Source: Acinetobacter sp. B51(2017) (GTDB lineage: Bacteria > Pseudomonadota > Gammaproteobacteria > Pseudomonadales > Moraxellaceae). Taken from it: DNA of 32,467 nucleotides. Made by a program: the position numbers and the translations under genes. Location: the NCBI RefSeq assembly GCF_003711395.1, contig NZ_PJRJ01000031.1, forward strand, positions 1 to 32,467, read 5' to 3'. This document shows positions 24,931-32,467 of the stretch, piece after piece (position 1 is the first letter of the stretch; each line of letters begins with the position of its first letter). The notes under the pieces are model-generated. The model saw nothing but the letters and a program-made list of their open reading frames with translations. It ran no database searches and was not told the DNA's origin.

Positions 24931-27762
24931 TTATTCTACGATCGCTAAAGCTTCATTTACGAGCTGAGCTTGTTGTTTTGCATGTAAGTATGGTGAACCA
25001 CATGCCGGTGCAGCAGAAGCTTCACGGCCTGCGTAACTTAACTTGATTTGTTTACCTGAAGTCATTAAGCCTTCATATAAACGCGGTGCAATGAATAACC
25101 AAGCACCTTGGTTTTTCGGCTCTTCTTGTGCCCATACCAATTCAGTCACGTTTGGATATTGTGCTAACACTTCTGCTAAACGTGCTTCTGGGTATGGATA
25201 TAACTGTTCAATACGTACAATTGCAGTATTGTTCAATTCTTTTTCACGACGTTTTTCCAGTAAATCGTAATAAACCTTACCACCACACAATACAACGCGT
25301 GTTACGTCTGACTTGTTGATGTTGTCGATTTCATCGATCACAGTTTGGAACGTACCCGTTGCAAGCTCATCAAGATTAGATGTTGCTAACTTGTGACGAA
25401 GTAAAGACTTCGGTGAAGTTACGATGAGTGGCTTACGGATTGGACGGATCGCTTGACGACGTAACGCGTGGAAAATCTGCGCAGGAGTCGTCGGTGTAAT
25501 CACTTGCATGTTGTCTTCAGCACATAGCTGTAAGAAACGTTCTAAACGTGCAGATGAATGCTCTGGACCTTGACCTTCAAAACCGTGCGGAAGAAGCATG
25601 GTTAAGCCACACACACGTTCCCATTTGGTTTCACCAGATGAGATAAATTGGTCAATCACCACCTGCGCACAGTTTGCGAAGTCACCAAATTGTGCTTCCC
25701 AAATGATTAAACCGTGAGGAATCGTGGTTGCATAACCATATTCGAATGCAAGTACAGCCATTTCAGAAAGAAGTGAGTCGTACAATGCAAAACGTGGTTG
25801 GTTTTCTTTCACATGGCAAAGTGGGATGTAAGTTTCGCCATCCACTTGGTTATGAAGTTTCGCGTGACGGTGTGAGAATGTACCACGACCCACGTCTTCA
25901 CCTGTAATACGAACCAAGTAACCTTCATCAAGTAATGTTGCGTAAGCTAAAGTTTCCGCAGCACCCCAGTTTAAAGGCATTTCGCCAGTTTGCATTTTCA
26001 GACGGTCGTCAATCACTTTTGACACCTGACGTTGCATAACGAAACCTTCTGGAAGTTTACGCATGCCTTCGCCAAGCTCTTTTAAGCGCTCAACTGGGAA
26101 AGTGGTATCCCAAACGTCTGTATAATCGTGACCCAAGTAAGGTGTCCAATCGACAAACATTTTTTTGTTTGGTTCTAATACCAATGCATTGGCAACGTGC
26201 TTACCTGCTTCTAAATCAGCACGGTAATCTTCAACCATTTGATCTGCTGCTGCACGGTCAAGTACGCCTTCTTGAACTAGCTTGTCTGCATATAAAGTAC
26301 GTGTTGTGGTCTTTTTGTTGATCACTTGGTACATTAATGGCTGAGTTGCAGCTGGTTCGTCAGCTTCGTTATGACCACGACGACGGTAGCAGAACATGTC
26401 AATCACAACGTCTTTGCGGAACGTATGACGGAAGTCATGTGCAAGTTGTGCAACAAACAATACTGCCTCAGGATCATCACCGTTTACATGGAAGATCGGT
26501 GCTTGGATCATTTTTGCGATGTCAGTACAGTATTCTGTAGAACGCGCATCGCGTGGATCAGATGTAGTAAAACCAACTTGGTTGTTCACCACAATGTGAA
26601 CTGTACCACCTACCGTATAACCACGCGTTTGTGACATTTGGAAGGTTTCTTGGTTGACACCTTGACCTGCAAATGCAGCATCACCGTGAACAATAATTGG
26701 TAATACGTCATCACCGCCAATGTCTTTACGACGTACTTGACGCGCACGCACAGAACCTTCAACCACAGGGCCAACGATTTCTAAATGCGACGGGTTAAAC
26801 GCTAATGCTAAGTGAACTTCGCCACCTGCAGTCATCACGTTTGAAGAGAAACCTTGGTGGTATTTAACGTCACCAGAGCCTTTCTTATGCAGTGATTTAC
26901 CTTCAAATTCACCAAAAAGATCAGCTGGGTTTTTACCCATGATGTTGACAAGAAGGTTTAAACGGCCGCGGTGAGGCATACCGATCACAACTTCTTTACA
27001 ACCTACAGTACCTGCACGTTGAATCACGGCATCAACCATAGGAATAAAAGATTCACCACCTTCCACACCAAAACGTTTTGCACCGACGAATTTATTACCT
27101 AGATATTTCTCTAAGCCTTCAGCTGCAGTTAAACGCTCTAAAACGTGTTTTTTCTCATCTGCAGTAAAGCTAAATTGACCGCGTGCACTTTCAAGGCGTT
27201 GTTGAATCCAACGTTTTTCTTTGGTATCAACAATGTGCATGTATTCAGTACCTACTGTTGCACAGTAAGTCGCTTCTAATGCAGCAATGATTTCAGCAAG
27301 GGTTGCTTCTTCTTTACCAATCGCAAGATTACCCGTGTTAAACACAGTATCAAGGTCAGATTTGGTTAAACCGTGTGCGTCTAATTCTAAATCGAACGCT
27401 TGTTCACGTTTTGCAAGACCTAGTGGATCGAGCTTCGCTTTTTGGTGGCCGCGGTTACGGTAAGCAGCAATAAGTTGCAGAACGCCAATTTGACGACGCT
27501 CATGCTCAGAACTTACTGCGCTTTGAACCACAGGCTGTACACGGCTTGAATTGCGACCTAAAAGTAGGAATTGCTCACGTACATTGCTATGTGGTTGATC
27601 ACCTTTAGGGAATTTATCGAAGTAAGCGCGCCAGTCAGCACCAACTGAATCTGGTGACGCTAAATAATGTTCGTAAAGTTCTTCAATATACGCTGCACTG
27701 TCAGCGGAAAGTTCAGTGTCAAGACGCAGAGCGTCAGCAACTTCTTGCATTTGTGGACCCAT
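24931..27762 (-). CDS. sucA: 2-Oxoglutarate dehydrogenase E1
   Basis: Thiamine-diphosphate enzyme that decarboxylates 2-oxoglutarate and succinylates the lipoyl arm of SucB. The 943-aa product begins with the short E1o N-terminal segment (AAYIEELYEHYLASPDSVGADW), has IGMPHRGRLNLLVN, HLALAFNPSHLEIVGPVVEG, the ThDP/metal motif HGDAAFAGQG with NNQVGFTTS, and the C-terminal transketolase-like half (GEDVGRGTFSHRHA, LPHGFEGQGPEHSSARLERF). The start is uncertain: ATG 27762 has AGGAA almost touching it, while ATG 27750 (fifth codon) lies better spaced. It is the first gene of the sucA-sucB-lpd unit, behind a long gap. Confidence 0.97.
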   Translation of the reverse strand: MGPQMQEVADALRLDTELSADSAAYIEELYEHYLASPDSVGADWRAYFDKFPKGDQPHSNVREQFLLLGRNSSRVQPVVQSAVSSEHERRQIGVLQLIAAYRNRGHQKAKLDPLGLAKREQAFDLELDAHGLTKSDLDTVFNTGNLAIGKEEATLAEIIAALEATYCATVGTEYMHIVDTKEKRWIQQRLESARGQFSFTADEKKHVLERLTAAEGLEKYLGNKFVGAKRFGVEGGESFIPMVDAVIQRAGTVGCKEVVIGMPHRGRLNLLVNIMGKNPADLFGEFEGKSLHKKGSGDVKYHQGFSSNVMTAGGEVHLALAFNPSHLEIVGPVVEGSVRARQVRRKDIGGDDVLPIIVHGDAAFAGQGVNQETFQMSQTRGYTVGGTVHIVVNNQVGFTTSDPRDARSTEYCTDIAKMIQAPIFHVNGDDPEAVLFVAQLAHDFRHTFRKDVVIDMFCYRRRGHNEADEPAATQPLMYQVINKKTTTRTLYADKLVQEGVLDRAAADQMVEDYRADLEAGKHVANALVLEPNKKMFVDWTPYLGHDYTDVWDTTFPVERLKELGEGMRKLPEGFVMQRQVSKVIDDRLKMQTGEMPLNWGAAETLAYATLLDEGYLVRITGEDVGRGTFSHRHAKLHNQVDGETYIPLCHVKENQPRFALYDSLLSEMAVLAFEYGYATTIPHGLIIWEAQFGDFANCAQVVIDQFISSGETKWERVCGLTMLLPHGFEGQGPEHSSARLERFLQLCAEDNMQVITPTTPAQIFHALRRQAIRPIRKPLIVTSPKSLLRHKLATSNLDELATGTFQTVIDEIDNINKSDVTRVVLCGGKVYYDLLEKRREKELNNTAIVRIEQLYPYPEARLAEVLAQYPNVTELVWAQEEPKNQGAWLFIAPRLYEGLMTSGKQIKLSYAGREASAAPACGSPYLHAKQQAQLVNEALAIVE

Positions 27763-27862
27763 TTCCTATTGCAAAAACATTTCAGGATGCTTATTCAGCA
27801 AACCCATGATTGATAATGTCAAATTGGTGGCATGACATTAGTCCCCATTGGACATCAGCCAT

Positions 27863-27917
27863 GAGGCGTTATCACTACGTTAAAACTTAACGTAAATAAT
27901 GAATCATAACGCCCCTC
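27863..27917. repeat. Nested inverted repeats upstream of sucA
   Basis: The inner arms TACGTTAA (27876–27883) and TTAACGTA (27887–27894) are perfect with a 3-nt spacer. The outer arms GAGGCGTTAT (27863–27872) and ATAACG-CC-CCTC (27906–27917) match except for a 2-nt insertion. The inner palindrome looks like an operator; the whole could form a cruciform or an RNA structure. Confidence 0.6.
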
Positions 27918-27941
27918 AGCGGCATCATCACTCATCACATA

Positions 27942-27965
27942 CTCGGCAAAACCGAGCAATTTTTT
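27942..27965 (+). terminator. Plus-strand terminator-like hairpin opposite the sucA leader
   Basis: CTCGG (27942–27946) pairs with CCGAG (27952–27956), followed by CAA and six T residues. It points rightward although both flanking genes run leftward, so it would end an unknown plus-strand transcript. Confidence 0.45.
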
Positions 27966-28016
27966 GCAAATCGACTTAGCAAAATAAACCTGCTTGAGTT
28001 TACTTGGCTAAAGCGG

Positions 28017-28059
28017 TTTTTACAGTGTGTTTATACGCCATTTTTACAGTCTAACTGTA
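28017..28059. promoter_or_regulatory. Repeated TTTTTACAGT motifs and ACAGT/ACTGT palindrome upstream of sucA
   Basis: TTTTTACAGT occurs at 28017–28026 and 28041–28050 (24 bp apart), and the second copy is the left arm of TACAGT-CTA-ACTGTA. A near-identical CATTTTTTACAGTCT lies upstream of sucC. It may bind a regulator of TCA genes, but no known site is recognised. Confidence 0.3.
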
Positions 28060-28488
28060 GAAAAAATGTATGTAAAAAAACAGCAATTTTCTATATGTAA
28101 CAGCCTTTTAATCCTAACATGAAGCTGATTTTGGGTTGATTTTTTTCAACTATAGCCAGCATCAAGCTACTAAATAGTGACTATATTGTAACGTATGCTA
28201 TGCAATCTGAGGTAAACATTCGATGTAGACCAAAGTCCAAAGGCTAGATAACAAAAAAGAGCATCTTATTCCAATCTGCCCTTTACCAATATCGTTATAT
28301 GATAACATTTTAATCCTATCTGTGTAGCACGAGCGAACGCTTTGTAGCCTCAAATAAACAAATTCTATGCCCTGATTGCGAGTCAGCGCAAAAAATAAAC
28401 AATTCCTATTTTCAGCTTAAATTTTCTTAGCCACCTGTATCTGGCGATACATCAAAAATAATGATCCTACGATATAGTTTTAACCCAT

Positions 28489-28520
28489 AAAAAAAGCACA
28501 CCTTGTGGTGTGCTTTTTTT
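28489..28520. terminator. Bidirectional intrinsic terminator after sdhB
   Basis: GCACACC (28496–28502) pairs with GGTGTGC (28507–28513) around TTGT, with seven A before and seven T after. Leftward it ends the sdhCDAB transcript 12 bp after the sdhB stop. Confidence 0.9.
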
Positions 28521-28532
28521 GACGCTGCAGAA

Positions 28533-29243
28533 TTAACCTGCGTTGTCTAACAACATGCTACGGATGTGACCGATGGCCTTCGTTGGGTTTAAGCCCTTAG
28601 GACATACAGACACACAGTTCATGATACCTTTACAACGGAATAAAGAGAATGGGTCGTCAAGACGAGCCAAACGCTCTTGCGTTGCAGAGTCACGCGAATC
28701 GATGATGAAACGGTATGCATTTAACAATGCTGAAGGACCCAAGAACTTGTCTGGGTTCCACCAGAATGATGGGCATGAAGTTGAACAACATGCACAAAGA
28801 ATACATTCGTATAGACCATCTAAGTGTTCACGCTCTTCTGGAGATTGTAAACGCTCTTTCGGTGGCGCAGGCTGATTGTTGATCAGGAACGGATGGATTT
28901 TGTTGTACTGATCGTAGAACTGATTCATGTCTACAACCAAGTCTTTAATGACAGGAAGACCTGGTAATGGACGAATCGTAATCACTTCTGGTAAATCGTT
29001 TAGGTTCCAAAGACACGCTAAACCGTTTTTACCATTGATGTTTACACCATCAGAACCACAAATACCTTCACGGCATGAACGACGGAACGTTAAAGATTCG
29101 TCTTGTACTTTTAATGCAAGAAGTGCGTCAAGCAACATACGGTGCTTGTCAGTCAATTCAAGTTTAAAAGTTTGCATGTACGGTGCTTTATCCTTATCAG
29201 GATCGTAGCGGTAGATATTAAATGTACGAGTACCTCTACTCAT
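28533..29243 (-). CDS. sdhB: Succinate dehydrogenase iron–sulfur subunit
   Basis: Carries electrons from the SdhA flavin to quinone in complex II. The 236-aa product has the [2Fe-2S] ligands Cys57, Cys62, Asp65 and Cys77 ([11 protein letters not shown] and GLACLWN), the [4Fe-4S] cluster motif CILCACC (Cys147/150/153), and the remaining cysteines Cys157, Cys204, Cys210 and Cys214 shared between the [3Fe-4S] and [4Fe-4S] clusters (CVSVCPKG). Length and spacing match E. coli SdhB. AGGAG precedes the start. It is the last gene of sdhCDAB, 14 bp after sdhA. Confidence 0.98.
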   Translation of the reverse strand: MSRGTRTFNIYRYDPDKDKAPYMQTFKLELTDKHRMLLDALLALKVQDESLTFRRSCREGICGSDGVNINGKNGLACLWNLNDLPEVITIRPLPGLPVIKDLVVDMNQFYDQYNKIHPFLINNQPAPPKERLQSPEEREHLDGLYECILCACCSTSCPSFWWNPDKFLGPSALLNAYRFIIDSRDSATQERLARLDDPFSLFRCKGIMNCVSVCPKGLNPTKAIGHIRSMLLDNAG

Positions 29244-29257
29244 CTCAACTCTCCTAA

Positions 29258-31156
29258 TTAGAATGTACGTGGTTTCGGTGGAATAGCATCAACCGATAAC
29301 GGACGGTAACGCACTGGCTTATACTCAAGACGGTTATCGCTTGAGAACCATAATGTATGCTTCATCCACTCATCATCACGACGGCCGTAAGGATAAGACG
29401 GGTGATCTGGTGGTAACTCGAAGTCTACAACCGTATGCGCACCACGACATTCTTTACGTGCAGCAGCAGAAATAAGCGTCGCTTTTGCTACTTCGTATAA
29501 GTTTTCCACTTCAAGCGCTTCAATACGTGCCGTGTTGAATACTTTAGATTTGTCTTTTAAGTGGATATTACGAATACGTGGCTCAAGCGCAAGAATTTCT
29601 TTTACACCTTTTGCAAGAAGCTCAGATGTACGGAATACACCTGCGTGATCTTGTACGATGTCACGAATAGCATCAGCAACGTCTTGTGCATTTTCACCTG
29701 AAGTTGATTCGTCTAATTTACGAATACGTGCAACAGTTTGCTCAAGTACAGTTGTAGGAAGTGGTGCGTACTCATCACCGTGGTGTTTAGTCACGTAATC
29801 GATGATGTGTTCACCCGCAGCCTTACCAAATACAACAAGGTCAAGCAATGAGTTGGTACCTAAACGGTTTGCACCGTGTACAGATACACATGAACATTCA
29901 CCAATTGCATAGAAGCCTTTCACTGGTTTAGTGAAGTTACGGCCTTCTGCATTGGTAGAGTAAACATCATTTTCTTTGTCGTAATGAGCAACAAGCGCTT
30001 CAGTTTCGCGAGTTTCAGGTACAACAACTTGACCATGAATGTTGGTCGGAATACCACCCATTTGGTAATGGATTGTTGGTACTACAGGAATTGGCTCTTT
30101 AGTGATGTCCACGTTCGCGAATTTCTTACCAATCTCAAATACAGATGGAAGACGTTTCATGATTGTGTCAGCACCCAAGTGCGTCATATCAAGTAAGATG
30201 TAGTCGCCTTTAGGACCACAGCCACGACCTTCTTTAATTTCTTGGTCCATAGAACGTGATACGAAGTCACGCGGTGCCAAGTCTTTTAAAGTTGGTGCAT
30301 AACGTTCCATGAACGGTTCGCCGTCTTTGTTACGAAGGATTGCACCTTCACCACGACAACCTTCAGTTAACAATACGCCTGCGCCCGCAACACCCGTAGG
30401 GTGGAATTGCCAGAATTCCATATCTTGTAATGGAATACCTGCACGAGCAGCCATACCAAGACCGTCACCAGTGTTGATATAAGCGTTTGTAGATGCACGG
30501 TAAACACGACCAGCACCACCTGTAGCAAACAATGTCGCTTTTGCTTGGAATACAGCAATTTTACCTGTTTCTTGGTCAATTGCAGTTACACCAAGTACAT
30601 CGCCTGCTTCGTTACGGATTAAGTCTAATGCGATCCATTCTACGAAGAATTGTGTACCCATTTTCACGTTGCTTTGATAAAGCGTGTGAAGCAGTGCGTG
30701 ACCTGTACGGTCGGCAGCAGCACATGCACGAGGAACCGCTTTTTCACCGTAGTTTGCTGAGTGACCACCGAATGGACGTTGGTAGATTGTACCGTCAGCG
30801 TTACGGTCAAATGGCATACCTAAGTGTTCAAGTTCATAAACAACTTGTGGCGCTTCACGAGTCATGAACTCGATTGCGTCTTGGTCACCTAACCAGTCCG
30901 AACCTTTTACAGTGTCGTAGAAGTGGTAGTGCCAGTTGTCTTCTTGCATATTACCTAACGACGCACCAATACCACCCTGCGCTGCTACAGTGTGTGAACG
31001 TGTTGGGAATACTTTAGTCAGTACTGCAACTTTTAAACCTGCTTGAGCAAGTTGGTAAGATGCGCGCATACCTGAACCACCACCACCAACGATGACAGCA
31101 TCGAAGGTTTCGTGTGGAATATTTGTGTAATCTTCTTTAGGGGTTATAGCGCCCAT
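29258..31156 (-). CDS. sdhA: Succinate dehydrogenase flavoprotein subunit
   Basis: Oxidises succinate to fumarate with covalent FAD. The 632-aa product has the Rossmann motif [13 protein letters not shown] (21–33), the FAD-linking His55 in [15 protein letters not shown], the substrate-site region [19 protein letters not shown], the [10 protein letters not shown] block, and [20 protein letters not shown] near the C-terminal third. It is longer than E. coli SdhA (588) but has no visible fusion. GGAA lies before the ATG. It sits between sdhD (12 bp upstream) and sdhB (14 bp downstream). Confidence 0.98.
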   Translation of the reverse strand: MGAITPKEDYTNIPHETFDAVIVGGGGSGMRASYQLAQAGLKVAVLTKVFPTRSHTVAAQGGIGASLGNMQEDNWHYHFYDTVKGSDWLGDQDAIEFMTREAPQVVYELEHLGMPFDRNADGTIYQRPFGGHSANYGEKAVPRACAAADRTGHALLHTLYQSNVKMGTQFFVEWIALDLIRNEAGDVLGVTAIDQETGKIAVFQAKATLFATGGAGRVYRASTNAYINTGDGLGMAARAGIPLQDMEFWQFHPTGVAGAGVLLTEGCRGEGAILRNKDGEPFMERYAPTLKDLAPRDFVSRSMDQEIKEGRGCGPKGDYILLDMTHLGADTIMKRLPSVFEIGKKFANVDITKEPIPVVPTIHYQMGGIPTNIHGQVVVPETRETEALVAHYDKENDVYSTNAEGRNFTKPVKGFYAIGECSCVSVHGANRLGTNSLLDLVVFGKAAGEHIIDYVTKHHGDEYAPLPTTVLEQTVARIRKLDESTSGENAQDVADAIRDIVQDHAGVFRTSELLAKGVKEILALEPRIRNIHLKDKSKVFNTARIEALEVENLYEVAKATLISAAARKECRGAHTVVDFELPPDHPSYPYGRRDDEWMKHTLWFSSDNRLEYKPVRYRPLSVDAIPPKPRTF

Positions 31157-31168
31157 GATTGTTTCCTA

Positions 31169-31534
31169 TCAATTCGCCCAAAAAATCTGGATCGCCCAGA
31201 TTGCATATGCAAATACAGCAATGATCACTGCTGACGTCAATACCAGACGTAAACCTGATGCTGAAGGACCCATTTGACGAGTCGTCACGTAATCCGTGAA
31301 AACTTGCCACATGCCGATCCAAGCATGTGCAACTAAAGATAAGACTGCCAATAAAGACATAATCTTCATTGGTGTGGTCATCATAAAGCCATACCATTGG
31401 TCAAAGTTGAAATCACCGTTACATAGGATCCAACCAAATACCACAACCGTGTAAATCGCTAAAACGACAGCACTTACACGTTGCAGAAACCAATCACGAG
31501 AACCTGAACCTGTTAAACCAGTAGCACTTTTCAT
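31169..31534 (-). CDS. sdhD: Succinate dehydrogenase membrane anchor subunit
   Basis: Anchors complex II, binds heme b and helps form the ubiquinone site. The 121-aa product has three TM helices (about 19–36, 52–75 and 93–117) and the diagnostic VAHAWIGMWQVFTDYV (68–83), with heme ligand His70 and quinone-site Asp81–Tyr82. The frame opens at 31549, but I start at 31534 because that ATG overlaps the sdhC stop as TAATG, a typical coupled arrangement, and the protein then starts like other SdhD proteins. Confidence 0.95.
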   Translation of the reverse strand: MKSATGLTGSGSRDWFLQRVSAVVLAIYTVVVFGWILCNGDFNFDQWYGFMMTTPMKIMSLLAVLSLVAHAWIGMWQVFTDYVTTRQMGPSASGLRLVLTSAVIIAVFAYAIWAIQIFWAN

Positions 31535-31932
31535 TAGAGTACGATCCATACAAATGACGCAACGATACCGATTGCAGACAAGATTAATGCGATAGTAGCT
31601 GCTGTGCGACCGCTTTGCAGTTCTTCTGCAATACCTTGGTCAGCAAGTAAATGCTTAATACCTGCAATGAAGTGGTAGATTAAGCCGGCTACAAATACCC
31701 ATACGATAAAGCGCACGACAAAACCAGACATGATGTCTTGAACTTGCGCAAAACCTTCAGGAGAAGACAATGACTTGTCTAAAATCCATAGAAGTACCGG
31801 TACGAGTAAAAATACGATGACACCAGAAAGACGGTGTAGAATTGATGCAATAGCCACAGGGGATTTTAAGTTTACGTCTAAAACTTGACCCATGGACAAA
31901 TTGACAGGTCTGTTGCTTTTCACAGCGGGCAT
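31534..31932 (-). CDS. sdhC: Succinate dehydrogenase cytochrome b556 subunit
   Basis: Second membrane anchor of complex II, sharing heme b and the quinone site with SdhD. The 132-aa product has RPVNL (8–12), the conserved SILHRLSGVIVF (30–41), LSSPEGF (55–61), three TM helices (about 33–51, 72–92 and 108–131) and the heme ligand His87 in YHFIAGIKH. The start is not certain: ATG 31932 has no well-spaced ribosome binding site, while a GTG three codons later (31923) has AGGA eight bases upstream. It is the first gene of sdhCDAB, with a leader of roughly 100 nt. Confidence 0.95.
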   Translation of the reverse strand: MPAVKSNRPVNLSMGQVLDVNLKSPVAIASILHRLSGVIVFLLVPVLLWILDKSLSSPEGFAQVQDIMSGFVVRFIVWVFVAGLIYHFIAGIKHLLADQGIAEELQSGRTAATIALILSAIGIVASFVWIVL

Positions 31933-31943
31933 CCTGTAAGTAA

Positions 31944-31961
31944 AAACTCCATCCGGAGTTT
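31944..31961 (-). promoter_or_regulatory. Hairpin with short T run in the sdhC leader
   Basis: AAACTCC and GGAGTTT (7 bp, 4-nt loop) form a hairpin 12 bases before the sdhC ATG. Read leftward it is followed by TTTTTAC, so it resembles a weak terminator and could also mask the ribosome binding region. Confidence 0.5.
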
Positions 31962-31994
31962 GTTGGAATTAATTCGAAGGAAAGCTGGCATTTC

Positions 31995-32017
31995 TAGGCA
32001 GTTATAATAAGTGCCTA
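31995..32017. promoter_or_regulatory. 23-bp near-perfect palindrome in the sdhC leader
   Basis: Arms of 11 bases (TAGGCAGTTAT and ATAAGTGCCTA) around one centre base match at 10 of 11 positions. It lies just downstream of the predicted sdhC start and includes a TTATAA that could be a second -10. The shape is that of a dimeric repressor operator; the protein is unknown. Confidence 0.55.
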
Positions 32018-32035
32018 AACTTAAAACGACATCGA

Positions 32036-32064
32036 ATTATAAAACGTGAACTATTAAAATACAA
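32036..32064 (-). promoter_or_regulatory. sdhCDAB promoter
   Basis: On the minus strand TTGTAT (32064–32059) and a perfect TATAAT (32041–32036) are separated by 17 bp. The predicted start is near 32029, about 97 nt before sdhC. Confidence 0.55.
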
Positions 32065-32131
32065 ACAGTGCTACTCGGCTTTTGACCAAAAAAACCTTAA
32101 ATAAGAATCATTAACAAATATATAAATAGTT

Positions 32132-32177
32132 AAAACCAATAGTAATTAACTATAATTAGCGCTATATCATTGGTTTT
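32132..32177. repeat. 9-bp inverted repeat around an AT-rich core
   Basis: AAAACCAAT (32132–32140) is exactly inverted as ATTGGTTTT (32169–32177). The 28-nt core contains a plus-strand TATAAT (32151–32156). It may be an operator around a rightward promoter, but no matching -35 is seen. Confidence 0.45.
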
Positions 32178-32295
32178 GAAGCATTATCACGTTTTTTTAT
32201 TAATCGTTTTTGCCTTTAGAATAAGCGAATTACATTTAGACTAAAGATAGAGAAATCTTTTGCAGCACTGCCCTCTTCATTATAAATTTAAGCCT

Positions 32296-32321
32296 AAAGC
32301 TTCGCCAAGCTTTTATTTTTT
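32296..32321 (+). terminator. Terminator-like hairpin in the gltA-side upstream region
   Basis: AAAGCTT (32296–32302) pairs with AAGCTTT (32307–32313) around CGCC, then a T-rich tail with only one A. It points rightward and would end a short transcript or act as a leader attenuator for the next rightward gene. Confidence 0.4.
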
Positions 32322-32467
32322 AGCAAAATATTGGTTATTTAACCCGAATCATGGATAAGAAATTCAGTTGAAAAAAAAGATGACTGAGTTAATAAGAGAG
32401 TTACCACACACTTTTATTAACCAGCCATCCTATGTTCGAGTTTACAACTTTATTCTGCACAATTGAT

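Larger units (their letters stand above)
27763..28488. other. ~725-bp non-coding region upstream of sucA, rich in palindromes
   Basis: No gene-like frame is seen on either strand. The minus strand has a perfect -35, TTGACA (27822–27817), but only a weak -10 (CTGAAT, 18-bp spacing), a possible sucA promoter of low confidence. Inverted repeats include the nested pair at 27863–27917, a plus-strand terminator-like hairpin at 27942–27965, TACAGT-CTA-ACTGTA (28045–28059), GTTGA/TCAAC around a T run near 28136–28151, and GTTAT-ATG-ATAAC (28294–28306). Confidence 0.5.
31933..32467. other. 535-bp region upstream of sdhC; no gene seen
   Basis: Very AT-rich DNA containing the sdhC leader and promoter and, further right, two structures listed separately (32132–32177 and 32296–32321). 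In Acinetobacter the divergent gene beyond this is usually gltA (citrate synthase), so the right part is probably its upstream region; gltA itself is not in the window. Confidence 0.6.

Noticed and set aside
31535..31549. Upstream ATG for sdhD giving five extra residues
   Set aside because: The TAATG overlap with the sdhC stop at 31534 is the more typical coupled start.

Overview
The window is chromosomal DNA from a gammaproteobacterium, almost certainly an Acinetobacter. The evidence is an AT-rich base composition, the near-identity of FtsH, CarAB and SucA to the Acinetobacter versions I know, the gene order trpS–(small RNA)–sucD–sucC–lpd–sucB–sucA–sdhB–sdhA–sdhD–sdhC, and an rlmE–ftsH–folP cluster. 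I cannot name the species.

Layout. (1) 1–5.9 kb: the 3' part of a tRNA-Leu(UAA), then a leftward group rlmE → ftsH → folP → DUF5713-like gene, a rightward pair yhbY + DOMON-like gene, and a leftward Lys/Ala/Glu-rich repeat protein. (2) 5.9–11.2 kb: carA-carB behind a consensus promoter and a structured leader that contains a terminator-like hairpin, then greA. (3) 11.2–13.1 kb: a small accessory patch with a CatB/Vat-type acetyltransferase, an AT-rich two-gene cassette (a two-TM SLATT/CxxC 'mobilome' protein plus a 57-aa protein ending in CPHCGK), and what looks like the N-terminal remnant of a KAP-family P-loop NTPase. (4) 13.1–19.6 kb: a small secreted protein, a UspA protein, an alkyltransferase-like DNA-repair protein, a CPA1 Na+/H+ antiporter, a YpfJ-type metalloprotease, a DUF808 membrane protein and trpS. 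(5) 19.6–32.5 kb: a small RNA locus matching the position of Acinetobacter Aar, then leftward TCA-cycle genes sucCD, sucA-sucB-lpd and sdhCDAB. The window ends in the sdhC upstream region, beyond which gltA usually lies.

How the genes work together. The right third encodes consecutive TCA steps: 2-oxoglutarate dehydrogenase (SucA/SucB/Lpd), succinyl-CoA synthetase (SucCD) and succinate dehydrogenase (SdhCDAB). The left part is housekeeping: folate synthesis, membrane proteolysis, 23S rRNA methylation, ribosome assembly, carbamoyl phosphate for arginine and pyrimidines, and transcript cleavage.

The best candidate for something undescribed is the accessory patch at 11.2–13.1 kb, especially the SLATT + mini-zinc-ribbon pair whose second gene is short enough to be missed by ordinary annotation, next to a truncated KAP NTPase. 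Second-tier candidates are the carAB leader, the trpS–sucD RNA (which also holds a 48-codon frame), the palindrome-rich 770-bp sucA–sdhB gap, and the double inverted repeat in the sdhC leader. I saw no CRISPR array, complete insertion sequence, prophage, rRNA operon or replication origin.
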